Shown: piece by piece, positions 11,661 through 24,479 of the stretch
Layout of the letters: every line of letters begins with the position of its first letter
How positions within the stretch are numbered: the first letter of the stretch is position 1
Origin: Abelmoschus esculentus
Taxonomy: Eukaryota > Streptophyta > Magnoliopsida > Malvales > Malvaceae
Length of the DNA stretch: 64,000 bases
Direction: 5' to 3'
Assembly: GCA_035048815.1 (NCBI GenBank)
Contig: JAUCBN010000036.1
Span: 6,272,001 to 6,336,000, forward strand
Position numbers and translations under genes: made by a program
Notes under the pieces: model-generated
Database searches by the model: none
What the model was told of the DNA's origin: nothing
Seen by the model: the letters and a program-made list of their open reading frames with translations, nothing else

Positions 11661-12284
11661 AAATCTTTCACAAAATTTAAAAAGTATTAATTCGCTCCCT
11701 CTTGATATTTCCAATTGTTCGATACACTCAATAATATATATATATATAATTATGTATCGATATATAACCAAAATTAATTGATGAAAGCTTCGCTTGTTAT
11801 TTAATCCCTTTCCATAATTAAAGTTCAAACCTAGATAATCTAATATGTAAATTAAGAAGTGTATTATTTTGAAAAAAGAAATTGATCAGGAAAATACGTT
11901 TGACGTAATGTACATACTTGAATTCAAGGAAAATACCGCTCCGTCAGCAACTTGGTTGACAAAAATATATAGTGTTTTTACAAGGTTTTTCTTTTTTGCA
12001 TAAATCTATCTCAAAATTCTATTTCATGAAGGATGAAAATAAAAGAATTTTTTTAATGAAGAACCCAAGAGCATGATTGTAAAATTATATGACACCGGTG
12101 AATTTTGACATGATTTTATAAGATTATTTTTTTAAAATTCGAATTTAAATTGAATTAAATTTAAGATTATGATAATTTTTTTATGCAAATTAATAATGTA
12201 ATTCTATTATATATTAAAACTATTTACTATAATGTGTATTTTTGTATTCTTTCAATTATTTTTTTTTTTGAACAAGCTAATAGT

Positions 12285-12440
12285 GATTACAGTAGTATCT
12301 GTTCTAGAATATAATTTATACCATTTAACATTCATCGCTCAATCACTCTGTTAGTATTGTTGGTGCTCAAACCCGTGACTTTGAGAAACAACAACCGTTT
12401 CTTTAATTACTTGGGCTAAAAGACTCGTGCTTTAGTTATT
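12285..12440. repeat. Dispersed repeat with tRNA-like box B, copy 2 (inverted)
   Basis: Inverted partner of 7836-7985: shares AATCACTCTGTTAGTAT, CAAACCCGTGACTTTGA and AAGACTCGTGC. See that entry for the SINE hypothesis. Confidence 0.4.
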
Positions 12441-12807
12441 TTATTATTTCTCGAATAAAAACTAAAGAAAAATATGTCTTGTGTTGGGTTGAATAGGAAT
12501 TTTTTTATTAAAAATTCAAATCATATAAAACATCATCAAACATTCAATCAAGTAAAATATTTATTTTTTAAGTCAAAATAACTAAAAATTAACCCAAGTC
12601 AGTCCAATCACACTTTTCCTGCACAAGAGTCCACTTGCAAGTGGGAGATATAAAAGCACAAAATCAGGGCCCAGACATTTATTGCAAATGGGAACGGTGA
12701 TAATTTTTTTATTCCATACTTATCAAAAATTTAAAGTTAAATTTAAGAGTTTAAATATTAAATATTTAATAATTTTAATTAAAATTTAATATAGTACAAT
12801 GACTTAA

Positions 12808-15203
12808 TAGTTAAATAAGTATCTAAATTATATTTGTGAATTTTAGTACTTAAACTATTTTTAGTTTTTAAGTTTTAATTTTGGTTTTTTAAATGCATGA
12901 CCATTAAAGTATTATTTTTATTAAAAAATGATTTTAATTTAATTTATTTTTAACTTAATTTTTTAAAATGATAGTTTTAAGTCTTTATAAAATAATCTTA
13001 AATCTCTAATTCAAAATCCTCAGATTATTATCGTTCTCGTCGTTTACTATCTCATCGAAGATCATATCGTCGAATTACTACGATCGTTTTCCTCAATCAC
13101 CCATCGTGTGTAATCAACTGTATGTGTATCGACGACTTTCTTTTAAAATTTTAGTTTCTTTCAATGTTAAAAAGCCGATTAACACACTTACTACCGGTTA
13201 TTAATGATGTGTGTTTGAGTCAAATGATCCTGATTGATGCATTCACATTTTTGTTTATTTATCTCAGGCTTTCATGCTTCATCTCACGCATGGGATCAAA
13301 TAAGAGTTATCTTGCTTATCTTAGTATTTATTACTTTTATATACTTTATAGTAAGCTACTTAAGAGTTATATTAATTAAGCCATAAACTTGAATAGTCAT
13401 TATAACCACATTATTAAGTTTTAGCTTAGATCTAAACTTATATTAAGTTATTTTAAGTATTTTCATTATTTTCATTATTATATTTTTTTCATAGAACTTA
13501 TCTACAACTCAAGGAGTAAGTATTAGCTCGGTGTCAGCTCAGAAGAAGCTAAATGGAAGGAAATGCTAGAAACATAAGGAGCAAACTTCAGAATAGCTTG
13601 GAAATGCATGGAACACTCCTACAGTACTTAAAGAACTAAAGTCTAGCTCCATAACAATTCACAAATCCCATATGAGCTCAAATGAAGCATAATTCAAAAT
13701 GATGCCTTAGGAGATTCGGGTCAGATTCAAAACACTCCTCACACTAGAAGAGAATATAAGGAAGTTAATGGACCAACTCACTTTGCTAAAGGAAGCTCGG
13801 ATTTGCTTCTTTCAGCTTCAAACTTTAGCTAAGTCTTTCAACTAAATAGCTCAATTTAATCCAGCTCATTCCCAACACGATTAGCTCACCTCAACTCCAG
13901 TTATCACTTTCATTTCAACACCGAAGGTCACCTATCCTTCACCAAGCATCATGTCTGACCATCATCCACATTAGGCGCCAAGATCATGGAAGAAAAGCAA
14001 GTGGGTGCCAAAACAAAGAGATAGCACTCTTCATTTGGCAGATTCATTATGGTCCAATTGTTTTCTATTTTCGAGCAGGATCTAAGTATAACTGGATTTC
14101 GGTATCTTCATGAAAGTTGTTCCCCTATCTCTTATCTTTCCAGTTCATGTTGAATCGCATCAATATGATATCGGGAGCTCGAAAAGTTATAACTTTTCTA
14201 ATAGATTTGGAGGGAGACACCTTTCAAATGAATGATTAACCGAATAGTTAAAGGCCATTTCAGCCAAAAATCTTAGAAAATTATAAATAGGACTTGAATT
14301 CATTTGTAAAACACATCTTTGATCAATATAAAAATTCTTTTGTGAGTTTACTCTCAAATTTGTTCTTTTTAGAACTATATCGACTTATCAAATCTATTAT
14401 ATAGGTTTGTGGCGTCTCCTATCTTTTTCATCTATACTTAAGATTCTAGGAACTTATTTCCTAAGGATCTAAGTCCTATACCACCCTCAAAATATACTAT
14501 AAGTTGGGTTTATGCTTCCATAGCATAAGTTCTACTTTTGTTACCTTTGAATACTATTTTTTACCGCCTTACATACATTCCATCCTAACCATTTCATTCA
14601 TCACCATAGCTAACTTCCCTGGCCTTCACTATCACCTTTTTTTTATTTATTTTCCTAACCAAAACATCACCCTACCTTCCCTTACCAATTACACATATAA
14701 CTTACACTTCCGCAGTCCTCTTTACACCACTTCACCATCTCTTCTTCATCAAACAACAAAGAAAGCGTACGAGGATCAAGGCTTGCATGCAATCACGGTT
14801 GGGACAATCAAAGCTTCTCTCTACAACAATAATTTGAGAGTTGGAGCGTATCACTGATGGTCTGACAACGACAATGGTGATCTTCGGTGAGATAGTAAAC
14901 AACGGTAACGATGATAATTTTGGGATTTGAGGTTTTAGGTTAGAGATTTTGGATTATTTTATAAGGATTTAAGATTTTCATTTATTTTAAAAATTTGTAT
15001 TTTATTTTAAATATAATTAAAAGAAATTAAAAATTAAAATATACCTCTTGTCACATTTTAATTGACTAATGATTTTTTATTAATAGTTAGGCACCTAAAA
15101 TTATCGAAATTGAAATTTTAGGCACCTATTTAGAGCTAAATTAGTTTAAGCACCAAAAGTGATTTACAAGTATAGTTTGGGTATTTATTTGGATATTAAG
15201 CCT
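12808..15203. mobile_element. Long inverted-repeat (foldback) element, about 2.4 kb
   Basis: The left arm (about 12808-13100) and right arm (about 14870-15203) are reverse complements with divergence: the left block TTTACTATCTCATCGAAGAT corresponds to ATCTTCGGTGAGATAGTAAA on the right, and the outer blocks around TAAATAAGTATCTAAATTAT also pair. The core has no transposase I recognise. Class is undetermined (foldback or MULE-like), and no target duplication is obvious. Confidence 0.55.
13205..14510 (+). other. LTR-like insertion inside the foldback element (tentative)
   Basis: Less AT-rich than its surroundings. It has a TATA-like ATTATAAATAGGAC near 14280 followed by TTGTGAGTTTACTCTC, the usual layout of an LTR U3-R junction. 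No protein-coding content and no confirmed termini. Could be a solo LTR; identity not established. Confidence 0.3.
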
Positions 15204-15995
15204 AATATAATTAAAGACTTAGATTTTAATTTATAAATTTTAAATTCTAGTTTTAATTTGTAAATTCTAATCACAATTATCAATTCTAAAATGTTAAACC
15301 TAAATCTTAAATTATGGTTAAGTGTTATAGTTAGATTTAGGGTTTAGAGATTATAATTTAAAGTTTAGTATAATATGGTTAGGGATTTAAGTTTTAACGT
15401 ATAAATCCTAAATTCTAATCTCAACATCTAAATTCTAACTATAACCATCAATTCTAAATCGCTAAACCTAAATCCCAAACTAGGGATAATTCAAAGATTT
15501 TGGGGTCTATACAATTTATTAAAATGAGATTTTTACTTTATAATCAAGATATATAAGTTTTTTTTCTTTAAAAATATTTTAATAGAAAAATATTGTTAGA
15601 TTATCTTCAAACAATAAAAAATTAAACATTAAACATCTAGAATAAAATATTTTTAGTTTTCACTTAAAAGTAATATTCTTTATTTCATATTTTAATTTTT
15701 AGATAATTGTTATATATACATATAATTATATATTTATATATTTTATAATTTAATTATTTTTTGTTTTAACTCCCTCTTTTGGAAGTCATATACGATCGTT
15801 CTTATTGTGTTTGTACAAAATATTCATTGCCCCTATTCTTAAAATCTTAATATTTAATCTTAAATCCTAAAATTAAGGCATTTATGGTTTTTTTTTATTA
15901 TTATTTCTATCATTTATGTATTGAATAATTATTTTTTAATATCCAAATTGTGCTAATGCATCCAAAAGAAATGGGACCTTTACCTAATAAAAAAT
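15204..15995. other. AT-rich intergenic DNA with degenerate AAACCCTAA-like words
   Basis: 15240-15490 is full of words such as TTTAGGGTTTAG and CTAAACCTAAATC in both orientations. These resemble telomeric repeats but do not form an ordered array. Confidence 0.4.
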
Positions 15996-16255
15996 TCTAC
16001 AACGGACATTGGATATTGTTAAACACCACTAGTGTTGAATATTGTTGAACATCATTGAACACCATTAAATTAATTAATAAAAATTTAAAATCTCAAACAT
16101 TCAATATGTAATTAATAAAAGAGTGATAAACTCAACATATAATTAATAATTGTGTTTTAAGTCCTCAAAAATTTTAATCTTTATTAATTAATTTAACAAT
16201 ATTCAACTGTGTTCGATATTAATAATATTTAACGGTATTCAACGCCTGTTGCAGA
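15996..16255. mobile_element. 260-bp MITE with KI-MULE-type terminal motif
   Basis: Starts TCTACAACGGACATTGG and ends AACGCCTGTTGCAGA. The left end shares TCTACAACGGAC with the left terminus of the 9-kb MULE at 34772; its right end is the same motif inverted. Subterminal GAACACC / TTCAACG words are also shared. No coding content: a non-autonomous derivative of the same family. Confidence 0.62.
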
Positions 16256-17741
16256 CTCATCTCAACTAATTCCCACCTTGTGAGGCTCTTCTTCATTTCC
16301 TATTCAGACACATTACTCCTTTGGGATTTTTTTCCCTTTGTCGGAGACATCATACATTTACGACAAACATGGCCAACTCTGGCTTTTCTCGTCCATTTTT
16401 GCATACATCAACACATGTTTCTATTCATTACAATTAGGCTATTCAGTTGACATGTAATTTTTTGCCTCAATTAAGAACTTATATCAGTCCAATAATTCCG
16501 GGAAAAAAAACGAATGATGTTCATTTTAAAAAATTAGAGTTTAAATCGTTTTATTTATAAGATATATATCTGGTCAAAATATTAAAAATGTGCACGAAGA
16601 AATAATAGATTATAATTACTAAATACTTCTTAAAAAAATCCAAACCTCCCTCTTTGACTAAAACTCTGTTTTCCCACAACCAAAATGTTGGTTTCCATGT
16701 AAACTGTGTGTAGTGTAGCTGTTTTTGTTATATTTTCAAAGGTCTATACTTTGAGAAAAAGTAGGATTCAGACTCTAAGAAACAAACCACTGATTTATGT
16801 GATGGATGGGGAAGTTGAGAGAAAATTATGAAATTTTAGAGGAATTAAAGTTAAAGTTTATGTTAAAAGAATTTAAATGTAATAAAAAATTATTTAATCT
16901 ATTAGGATAAGATATTAGATTTCTTAAGTACTACTAATTTAAAATTTGATTATTTATTTAAAATATTAAAAATACAATTAAATTACTATCAAGTTGAGTC
17001 TTATATATAAACATATGCCACTCTTGATAACTCATCAATATGGGATATAGTTTTTTTTTAATTTAATTTACGAGCCTATTTCGAGTATCAATTTCTCTTT
17101 CATTACTCACTTATTTTGAGCGTATGAAATATCATTATAAAGGTTTTATATAGTAAATTATTAAAACGTAATTTCATTATTTAAATCTTTATATTTTCCC
17201 ATTAAAAATATGTCTCAAAGTTTTCACCTTATTATATTTTATCCAACAAAAATATTAGTTATACTTTGATACATAAGTAAAAAATATATATATATATATA
17301 TTACATAATCCTTCTTTAAAATCTATAATTTAAACCCTAAATTCTACTCTCTAATTTTAAACCCTAAATTTAATGAGTTTATCTATCAAAGTTTATTTTT
17401 TTCCAAAAATTAAATAATTATATATAAATATATTTATATTTAAAATGCATAAAGAAAGCACATGTCATTATGTAAAGAGAACCCAACTCACTTGGAATCT
17501 TAAGACACAGCCCATAATAGCACACACTCACAGCTCAGAGGCGAGCAGAAACGCAATGGTGACACTAAATTTTCAGAAAATTAAATTGAAACCCTTAAAA
17601 ATATTAAAAAATTATATTAAAATTTATTTTTTTAATATTTTTATTTAAATCTCTCCCATAATTTTAATAGAATATTATTAAGCCTCTCAAAATTACCCGT
17701 CTGCATAAAAATAAATAAATGTACAAGGATCACAAACTTGT
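16256..17741. other. AT-rich intergenic DNA
   Basis: No gene recognised; contains a short TA run near 17284-17300. Confidence 0.4.
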
Positions 17742-17892
17742 ATTGAAAAATGACTAATTTACTTTGAAGACTATAACACAGGGACCTACTAGAGAATTTA
17801 ACCCTCAGAGAATTACTTTTATTGAAAAATGACTAATTTACTTTGAAGACTATAACACAGGGACCTACTAGAGAATTTAACCCTCAGAGAAT
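17742..17892. repeat. Tandem duplication, period 79 bp
   Basis: A block of about 72 bp starting ATTGAAAAATGACTAATTTA and ending CCCTCAGAGAAT occurs at 17742 and again at 17821, identical as far as I can read, joined by a short TACTTTT spacer. Confidence 0.85.
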
Positions 17893-18895
17893 GAGATGAT
17901 GTTTCGGAAATCATACAACTTTACGAGGGAGGTGTAGGTCAATGAGTATATGTGAATAAATCAAACGTTGTACAGTATAAGTTGAAAGGGATCAAGATTA
18001 GAGCTGTGCAAAAATTTCACAAACCGAAATTGAATTCGAAAATCAAAAAAATCGATCTTAAAATAATTAACTGAATCAAAAAAAAATCAATTTCTTGTAT
18101 AGGTTATTTTTTTAAAAAAATATTTTCAATTTATTTAATTCGATTTAAGATAAATAAATTAAATTTAAATTTAAACAAAATAATTTATAAACAATTAACC
18201 AAACTCAATTTTATACCCCCCTAATCAACCCAAGCTTTTGATTGACTAATCTAGTACACCAGGGAATGTTAGTTATTTGGTTTTGTCCACAATGATTGGT
18301 AGGCTGATAATTACTTATCTTAAATTATCACAATCCCATTATATTACTTTAATTCTAAAAAATTATAAATAATTACTCAATAATAATTCCTCAATTCTAC
18401 AACTTCAATTATTCGAATCATTAATCTATTTTAATATAACATATTTTGGAAGTAGAGCATATTAATTACCTTAACAGTGAAAGATAATTTATATTATTTT
18501 ATTTTGTATGAACTCGAATTTTAAAATTTATTTTAATAATATAATTATTTTTTTAATTAATAATAAAATTAGGAGGGGTAAATTGATAAATTATGGTTTA
18601 AGTATCGATCGATCTTAAATTATTTTTTTAATAATTAATGAATTAATTTTTAACTTAAAACAGGATCCCATAACTTTGTCTGATAATTTGTATATTGTAT
18701 ATGAAAAATATAAAACAATTATAAGTATATCATATATGTAATTATTGAAAATCATTTAAATTAAAACCAAATATTATCGTAATATTATGAATAGATACAA
18801 TTAAATTAAACTCTATTTGATTCGACTTAAAAAATTTAAAATAAAATTTAAATTATAAAATAAGACTTATAAATACAATTAGCTTGATTATTTTA
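17893..18895. other. AT-rich intergenic DNA
   Basis: Nothing recognised beyond low-complexity AT stretches. Confidence 0.4.
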
Positions 18896-19487
18896 GGGTA
18901 AATTACACGGATAGTCACAATACTATTGGGTTAATATCAATCTAACCATAATGCCTTAAAAAGAATCAAATACACCAATAAACTATTAATTTGGTATTAA
19001 AATAGCCATCTGCCGTTAAGGAATTAACAGACTGATGACGTGGCAGTTAAAGATAAAATAGAATAATTATACATTTAGTCCCTATTATTATTTAAATAAT
19101 AAAATTTTAATAAAAAATCTTTAAACCTAACCATAAACCTAAACCCTAAACCTAACCCTAAATCCTAAATTAATTTTTATTATTATTTAAATAAATCCAC
19201 TCTTTAAATCCTAAACACCTAAACTCTAAACCCTAATTAAATAATTATATTATTTTATTATAATAAAGTTATGACTAAATTATAAAAATGTATGAATAGC
19301 AGGGGCTAAATGTGTAATTATTCTATTTTATCTTTAACTGCCACGTTATCAGTCCGTTAATCCCTTAACGACAAATGACTATTTTAATACCAAATAATAG
19401 TTTATCGGTGTATTTGATTCTTTTTAAAGCATTATGGTCAAATCGATACTAACTCCATAATATTGTGGCTATCCGTGTAATTTACCC
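18896..19487. mobile_element. Mutator-like foldback MITE with about 200-bp TIRs
   Basis: Ends GGGTAAATTACACGGATAG and CTATCCGTGTAATTTACCC. The inverted arms extend about 200 bp on each side (ACAGACTGATGACGTGGCAG on the left pairs with CTGCCACGTTATCAGTCCGT on the right). Flanks are ATTATTTTA (18887-18895) and TATATTTTA (19488-19496), an imperfect 9-bp duplication sharing the last seven bases, which fits Mutator-type insertion. The centre holds CCCTAAA-like words but no coding sequence. Confidence 0.8.
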
Positions 19488-21131
19488 TATATTTTAGCTC
19501 GATCAAATACTCGCTTCTAATATAATGTTTTCACTTTGATCGCGCCCCACCCGTAATTAAACCCTCTTATATGATCCCCTAGTCACTACACCACATTCGT
19601 TCTATAGCGACATCCCTAGTGGCGTTTTTAAAACAAACGCCACAAAGAATCAAATTATAGTGGCGTTTATTATACAAACGCTGCAATACTTAAACAATAG
19701 TGGCGTTTCTTTAAAAACGCCGTAATATCTAGTGTTTTAGCGGTGTTTTATGTGAAAAACGATGCAAGTGATTGTATATCTGCAGCGTTTTTCCACAAAC
19801 GCCGCAATAGTGTAAAAAGTTTATGGCGCTTCATTAAAAAACGCCACAATAGTGTCAAAACTTGTGGCGTTTTATTAACAAACGTCGCAATAGTTTCTAT
19901 GTTTGTGGCGTTTCATTAAAAAACACAACAATATTTAGTGTTTTAGCGGCGTTTGTAAGAACAAACGCCTCTATGTCATCGTTCTTATCCTTGCGTGGTA
20001 ATCGTTTTAGCCATTTTCACCCAAAATCCCGACCCCAAACTCTCTTTGCCCTAATTTTCGTCCACCGTCGCCCCCTCTCCTATTCGCCATTGTCTCTTCG
20101 TCAATCGGTGCGGCCAATTCCCCTGATTCGTCGCCGGTTGTCCTATTACAAGTAAGAAGATATTTGCCCTATTTTTTTCAAATCGAATAAAATTTTGGTT
20201 GGTATTTTAGTGAGATTGTGATATGCTGATTAAACCATGCTTTAATTTCTTGAACTCTTGACAATATCTCACTAACATCTATGTAGTCATATCAAATTCA
20301 TATATGCAATGTTCACGTGCAATGTTTTTTAAGGCATTGCTCTCTGCTGCAAAACCCAAAAGCCTTTTTTTAATCTATTTAAAAAGAACTTTTTGAACCA
20401 TGAAAGTTTAGTTTTTTGTTTATTGGGTGGGTTTTGGGAAATCATTAAGCTTCTCATTGCCAGCAACACTGCTTTAACAGAACTTATTTTAGTTGTTTTT
20501 GATTAATGAGAACTTTTAAACGATTTGATTAGTTAGTTTAATGGGTAAATCCCACATGGGTGATGACTGATGGGACCCTTTACTCCTTGGATTCTTGTAA
20601 ACCCAAGTTTAAGATATTTCATCGGGTTGCTGTTGGAGAACATTATTGATCTTTTGTTTGATATAACACTGTTCTGCCATTTGTGCTTTAATTGTTTGTA
20701 AAAATGTCTCACAGAAGTTTTTTCTTTGTAATAAGTAGAACCTTTGCAGACTTAGTCACTAAACATAAGCAGATAGATTTATTTATAGATGAAAACTAGT
20801 ATGTACTGGTGGTTTTCAATATGGTATTTAATAACATCAGGTAATACTCATGAGTTAACTGGTGAAGTTGGCTTGTGGATCATATCTACAAATTCAGATT
20901 GGTTTCAGTAGTTCTGTATTTACACTTTTTGATGTGCTTTGGTACAATGAATATCATAGTGGATTGTAGTTAGACCTTAGACAATATTGGAGGGATCAAA
21001 GTCACCAAGAAAGGAAAATATAAAGCATTAACGTCTAGTATTCTATAACACAATTATTTGAGGTGCTCAAATGGAAGAAGACAAATAACAGAACTTAAAA
21101 AGTAAAATAAAAAACTGAACCAAAATAATAC

Positions 21132-21206
21132 TTGTCTCTCAAAATATTGTAGTTCATTTTCTTTAGAAGGGATACACTCCAGAACGTGTTTTATTGGATC
21201 AAACTC
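21132..21206 (-). pseudogene. Captured exon resembling syndetin/VPS50 (exon B)
   Basis: 75-bp exon (25 codons), acceptor CTATGGTAG and donor CAA then GTATTA, both phase 0. It reads EFDPIKHVLE...ENELQYFERQ, which directly continues exon A (EEFYEE to EFDPI) as in plant syndetin. The 501-bp intron between the exons is retained, so capture was at the DNA level. The following family exon is absent from the expected place. Confidence 0.68.
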
Positions 21207-21707
21207 CTACCATAGATTGAAAAAATAAATATAAAGAAACATAAAAAATAACAACAACAACAATGATAACATGTTTCAGTAGAATATGAATGAGAAACTA
21301 AACACTCTCCCTTTCCTTCTTTCTTGTCTTCTTAAGATTTCAAAATCTCATATTGAAAATAAATAGATAAATAAACAAGCAAAAGAAAAAGCACACAGAA
21401 CATAACAAAACAGTTCTTTGTCATCTCCTTAAAGCACAAAATATACCTTAAAAAATAATTATTATAGACAGAAGGGAAATGATGAAGAAAAAAGACATCA
21501 ACAATAAAATATTGACAAAATAAAGGTTAAACCAACAAAATAGAAATCAGATCAACTCCTTTATGTTCTGCTCAATTATTTAGATGCTAAGAGAATTTGA
21601 ATTTATAAATATAACAACACTGATTTTGTATTGCAATATAGACAACAGTTCTTAAATTATAGTTTACATGTCTATAGCACAACTATGCATAAAAATTTAA
21701 GAAATAC

Positions 21708-21875
21708 CTCCTCATAGAATTCTTCCTCTATCTCTTCCACTATTTGACTCTGAAGCTTGCTTCCATATATTGACACCAGTTCCTCAGAACTCGATGGAAG
21801 ACTATATCTCTGACCAGCTGGCAATCCTGAAAGAGCACGAGCAACAGCAGCTGCCGCTGTAGCTCGAGCAAGAAC
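21708..21875 (-). pseudogene. Captured exon resembling syndetin/VPS50 (exon A)
   Basis: Minus-strand 168-bp open exon (56 codons) with a consensus acceptor (TTATACAG before it) and donor (GAG then GTATTT). It encodes an alanine-rich stretch, then YSLPSSSEELVSIYGSK and EEIEEEFYEE. I recognise this from memory as the N-terminal region of plant syndetin (VPS50/CCDC132-like), a subunit of the EARP endosome-recycling tether. It lies antisense within the CACTA element, phase 0 to exon B, and no other exon of such a gene was found, so it is a transposon-captured fragment rather than a functional gene. Identity is from memory. Confidence 0.68.
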
Positions 21876-22064
21876 CTGTATAAGATGATAAAAAACATAT
21901 GATAAAAATTTCACAAATGATGACTTCTTAGATAAACAATTATCTAAGAATCCAATTGTATTTTATGTTCATCAAAATAACCATTTTTCACAGAAGTTAC
22001 TATTGTTGCTTGTGTCAATCACAGTAGTACTGTTGTCACTAATGACTTTTTTTCGTTTATTATA

Positions 22065-22680
22065 GGTATTATGCTTAGGAGAAAATTAAATATATTAAAT
22101 ATTGTTCAAGTTCCTCGAATAGAGGAAGAAACAAATGAAGATGATTTGTTTGGTTTGGGATCTTCACAAGTTCCTAAAACGGTTAAAAATATCGAAATAG
22201 AAGGTATTTTTTAAAAGTTTATTTGAATTATACCTATCTGTTATTGTTGAAATTATTTTAATAAGTTTTAACTTGATATATGTGATATATAGGTGGAAAT
22301 GGTCGAAGGCGCAAGACTAGAGGGCGAACGACTTTGACGGAATTATACGATCTCCCAGTTGGAGAACGTGTAAAAGTTTTAAGAAACGATGTCGACCAAC
22401 CTATTGGGGCAGAAGCAGGTGTTTTGGCAAGTTCTTTAGGCATTGTTGCACGCAATGCTTCAATTTTGCCAATCAATTAGAGTCATGGCATCGGATGTCA
22501 AATAGAAACAAAAACTAACTCAATTTCAAGGAAGCTAGAGAAGCTGAGAGAGAAAGGAAAGAAGCTGAGAGAGCCGCAAGAGAAGCAGAGAGAGAAGCAA
22601 CATATCAGAATCTTCAAAAATAATTCCAAGATATGATGACGATGTTAAAGCAAAACCAATCAAGAAATCCGTCAACTTAG
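22065..22680 (+). pseudogene. CACTA TnpA-like (Ptta/En/Spm) transposase-accessory remnant
   Basis: Exon 22065-22203 (MLRRKLNILNIVQVPRI...), intron 22204-22292 (GT...ATATAG), then exon 22293-22480 with RRRKTRGRTTLTELYDLP, GERVKVLRNDVDQPIG and SSLGIVARNA. This is the conserved block of plant Ptta/En/Spm proteins that bind subterminal repeats. It stops at TAG 22478-22480. ESWHRMSNRNKN follows in a shifted frame, and then a charged coiled-coil tail (EAREAERERKEAERAAREAE) that normally ends the protein. The middle of the protein is deleted and frames are broken, so it is non-functional. Confidence 0.75.
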
Positions 22681-23245
22681 TTGATTTTAGGTTTATTTGG
22701 TTTGTACTTGTTACTGAACTGTTATTTCACTTAAACACTGAATTATGTTTCACTTTATTTGATATTAGAATTCAATTTATTTTGATGATTAAGTATTTTT
22801 TATATACTAGATAATATTATTTTTTAATTATATTGTTGTTGGATTATTATAGGGTAGTAATAATATTATAAAATTATTTTTTTATGATGCAGTACCTTTA
22901 GCGGCGCTTGGGATAAATTTCACTAAAAACAATTAAAAACAATGGCATTTATAAAGAAACGTCACAAAAGTACAGGACAATTGTGACGTTTATGAAGAAA
23001 AACGTCGCTATGAAATAGGGAAATTGCGACATTTTTATCTACAAACGCCGCTAAAGAACATGATCTTTGGCATTTTAGAAACCAAACGCTGCTAAAAATC
23101 GTGTACTATAGCGGCATTTTTTAAAAATAAACGCCGTTACTTTTTGCGGTGCTTTTTTAACGATGCTAGAACTTTTAGCGACTCTATAAAACGTCACTAT
23201 ATATCTTAAAAAACATCTCTATAAATCTATTTTACTGTACTGAGT

Positions 23246-24479
23246 ATAGTCTCGATCGTCTACCCATTACTTGGCTAAACTCTTCATAAATAAGTTCATC
23301 TTTCTTTGTTCTTTTCTTGTCATGAATTTGAGAGTAAATTCTTTTAAGACAAGAGTAAATTAGAGAGTACTGAAATTTATGTAAACCTATAAATAAAGTT
23401 TCTCGAAAATATATTCAGTTTTAACCATTAATAAAATTTTATGTATATTGTATAAATAAAATTGTTCAAAACTGATTTTTTATATAAAATACAATATTTT
23501 CTTTTTTTACTAAAATCATTTCTTGGAATTTACCTATACTAAATTTGAATATTCCTAGGGATGACAAACGGCTCCCTGTAATCATACTATTTAAAATTTT
23601 TATATCCCATTATATACTCATTACACACAGTGAGTACAATTTTCATATTTATACCTGTCTACACGGGTACATTTTTAAATTCATCCCTACACCCATCACT
23701 CAAACTGTATGCACTTGTACATACCTACAAACTACAATTAATATTAAATTATATAAAAATAAATCATAGACTTTTATAAAAAGAGTAAAACTTTGTATAT
23801 TTTATTTATTGATCAAATGTATATATATATATATAATATTTTTACTGATATAAATTTAACTACATCTAACTAATGATAGCAAACTTAACTAAAACATATT
23901 TTTATTGGTATAAATTTTAATTAACTACAATTAACTAATTATATATAATTAACTTAGCTAAAAGATATTTATTTATTTTATAAATTCTACTTATCCACAC
24001 ATATTACAAATTTACAAATTGATTAATTCAAATTCGATCCTAAATTATTATTTTTTCAAATTAAATTAATTGAGTTCAACGTCTACAAACTTAAGGATTA
24101 GCATAGATTTTAAAACAAATTAATATCTTAGTATATAAAACACCATAATAAAAGACATAGCCAAAATCTACAAAACAAATGGTTTAAAATTTATATGATG
24201 AGCGGATATAAAACGGACAGATATGAGACAAATGGATATTGTGCATTTAAGGTCTTAAACTCATCACCTACCCACTACTCGCAATGAATAAATTTTTTTA
24301 CATCTATACCCCACTTTACCAAATTTATATACTCACTCTAATTAGAACGGATAGGGCAGTTCTACTAAAATCCGCTTAATTGGCGCCTAAAAAAGCCCCG
24401 TGATAAGGACAATAGGGAACTGGTTGTTAGTCGGTTCCAATGTAAACCCTTTGTTTTCTTTTTTTTTTATAAATAATGA
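23246..24479. other. AT-rich intergenic DNA, possible decayed hAT derivative
   Basis: No gene. 23555-24390 may be one old hAT-like element (TAGGGATGACAAACGG at the left, ATCACCTACCCACTACTCGC and AACGGATAGGG on the right), but matching termini were not established. Confidence 0.3.

Larger units (their letters stand above)
19584..23242 (+). mobile_element. CACTA (En/Spm) transposon, 3.66 kb, non-autonomous, carrying host exons
   Basis: Begins CACTACACCACATTCG after AGT (19581-19583) and ends ACTGTACTG before AGT (23243-23245); a 3-bp duplication is the CACTA signature. The 3' end is a diverged inverted terminus. Both subterminal zones (19600-19970 and 22900-23220) carry many short repeats with a GGCGTTT / AAACGCC core in both orientations, the usual TnpA-binding array layout. 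The interior holds a 5'-leader-like exon near 19970-20152 with a following AAGTAAG splice donor, a TnpA-like remnant at 22065-22680, and two antisense exons of a host gene at 21132-21875. No TnpD (DDE transposase) is present, so it cannot move by itself. Confidence 0.82.

Noticed and set aside
15240..15490. Telomere-like TTTAGGG / CCCTAAA words (also at 19125-19250, 33800-33890 and 58060-58150)
   Set aside because: Degenerate, scattered and in mixed orientation; no ordered telomeric array, so no interstitial telomere is claimed.
21672..21914. 80-codon minus-strand frame as a stand-alone gene
   Set aside because: Only the 56-codon part between consensus splice sites is conserved; the ends are intronic.
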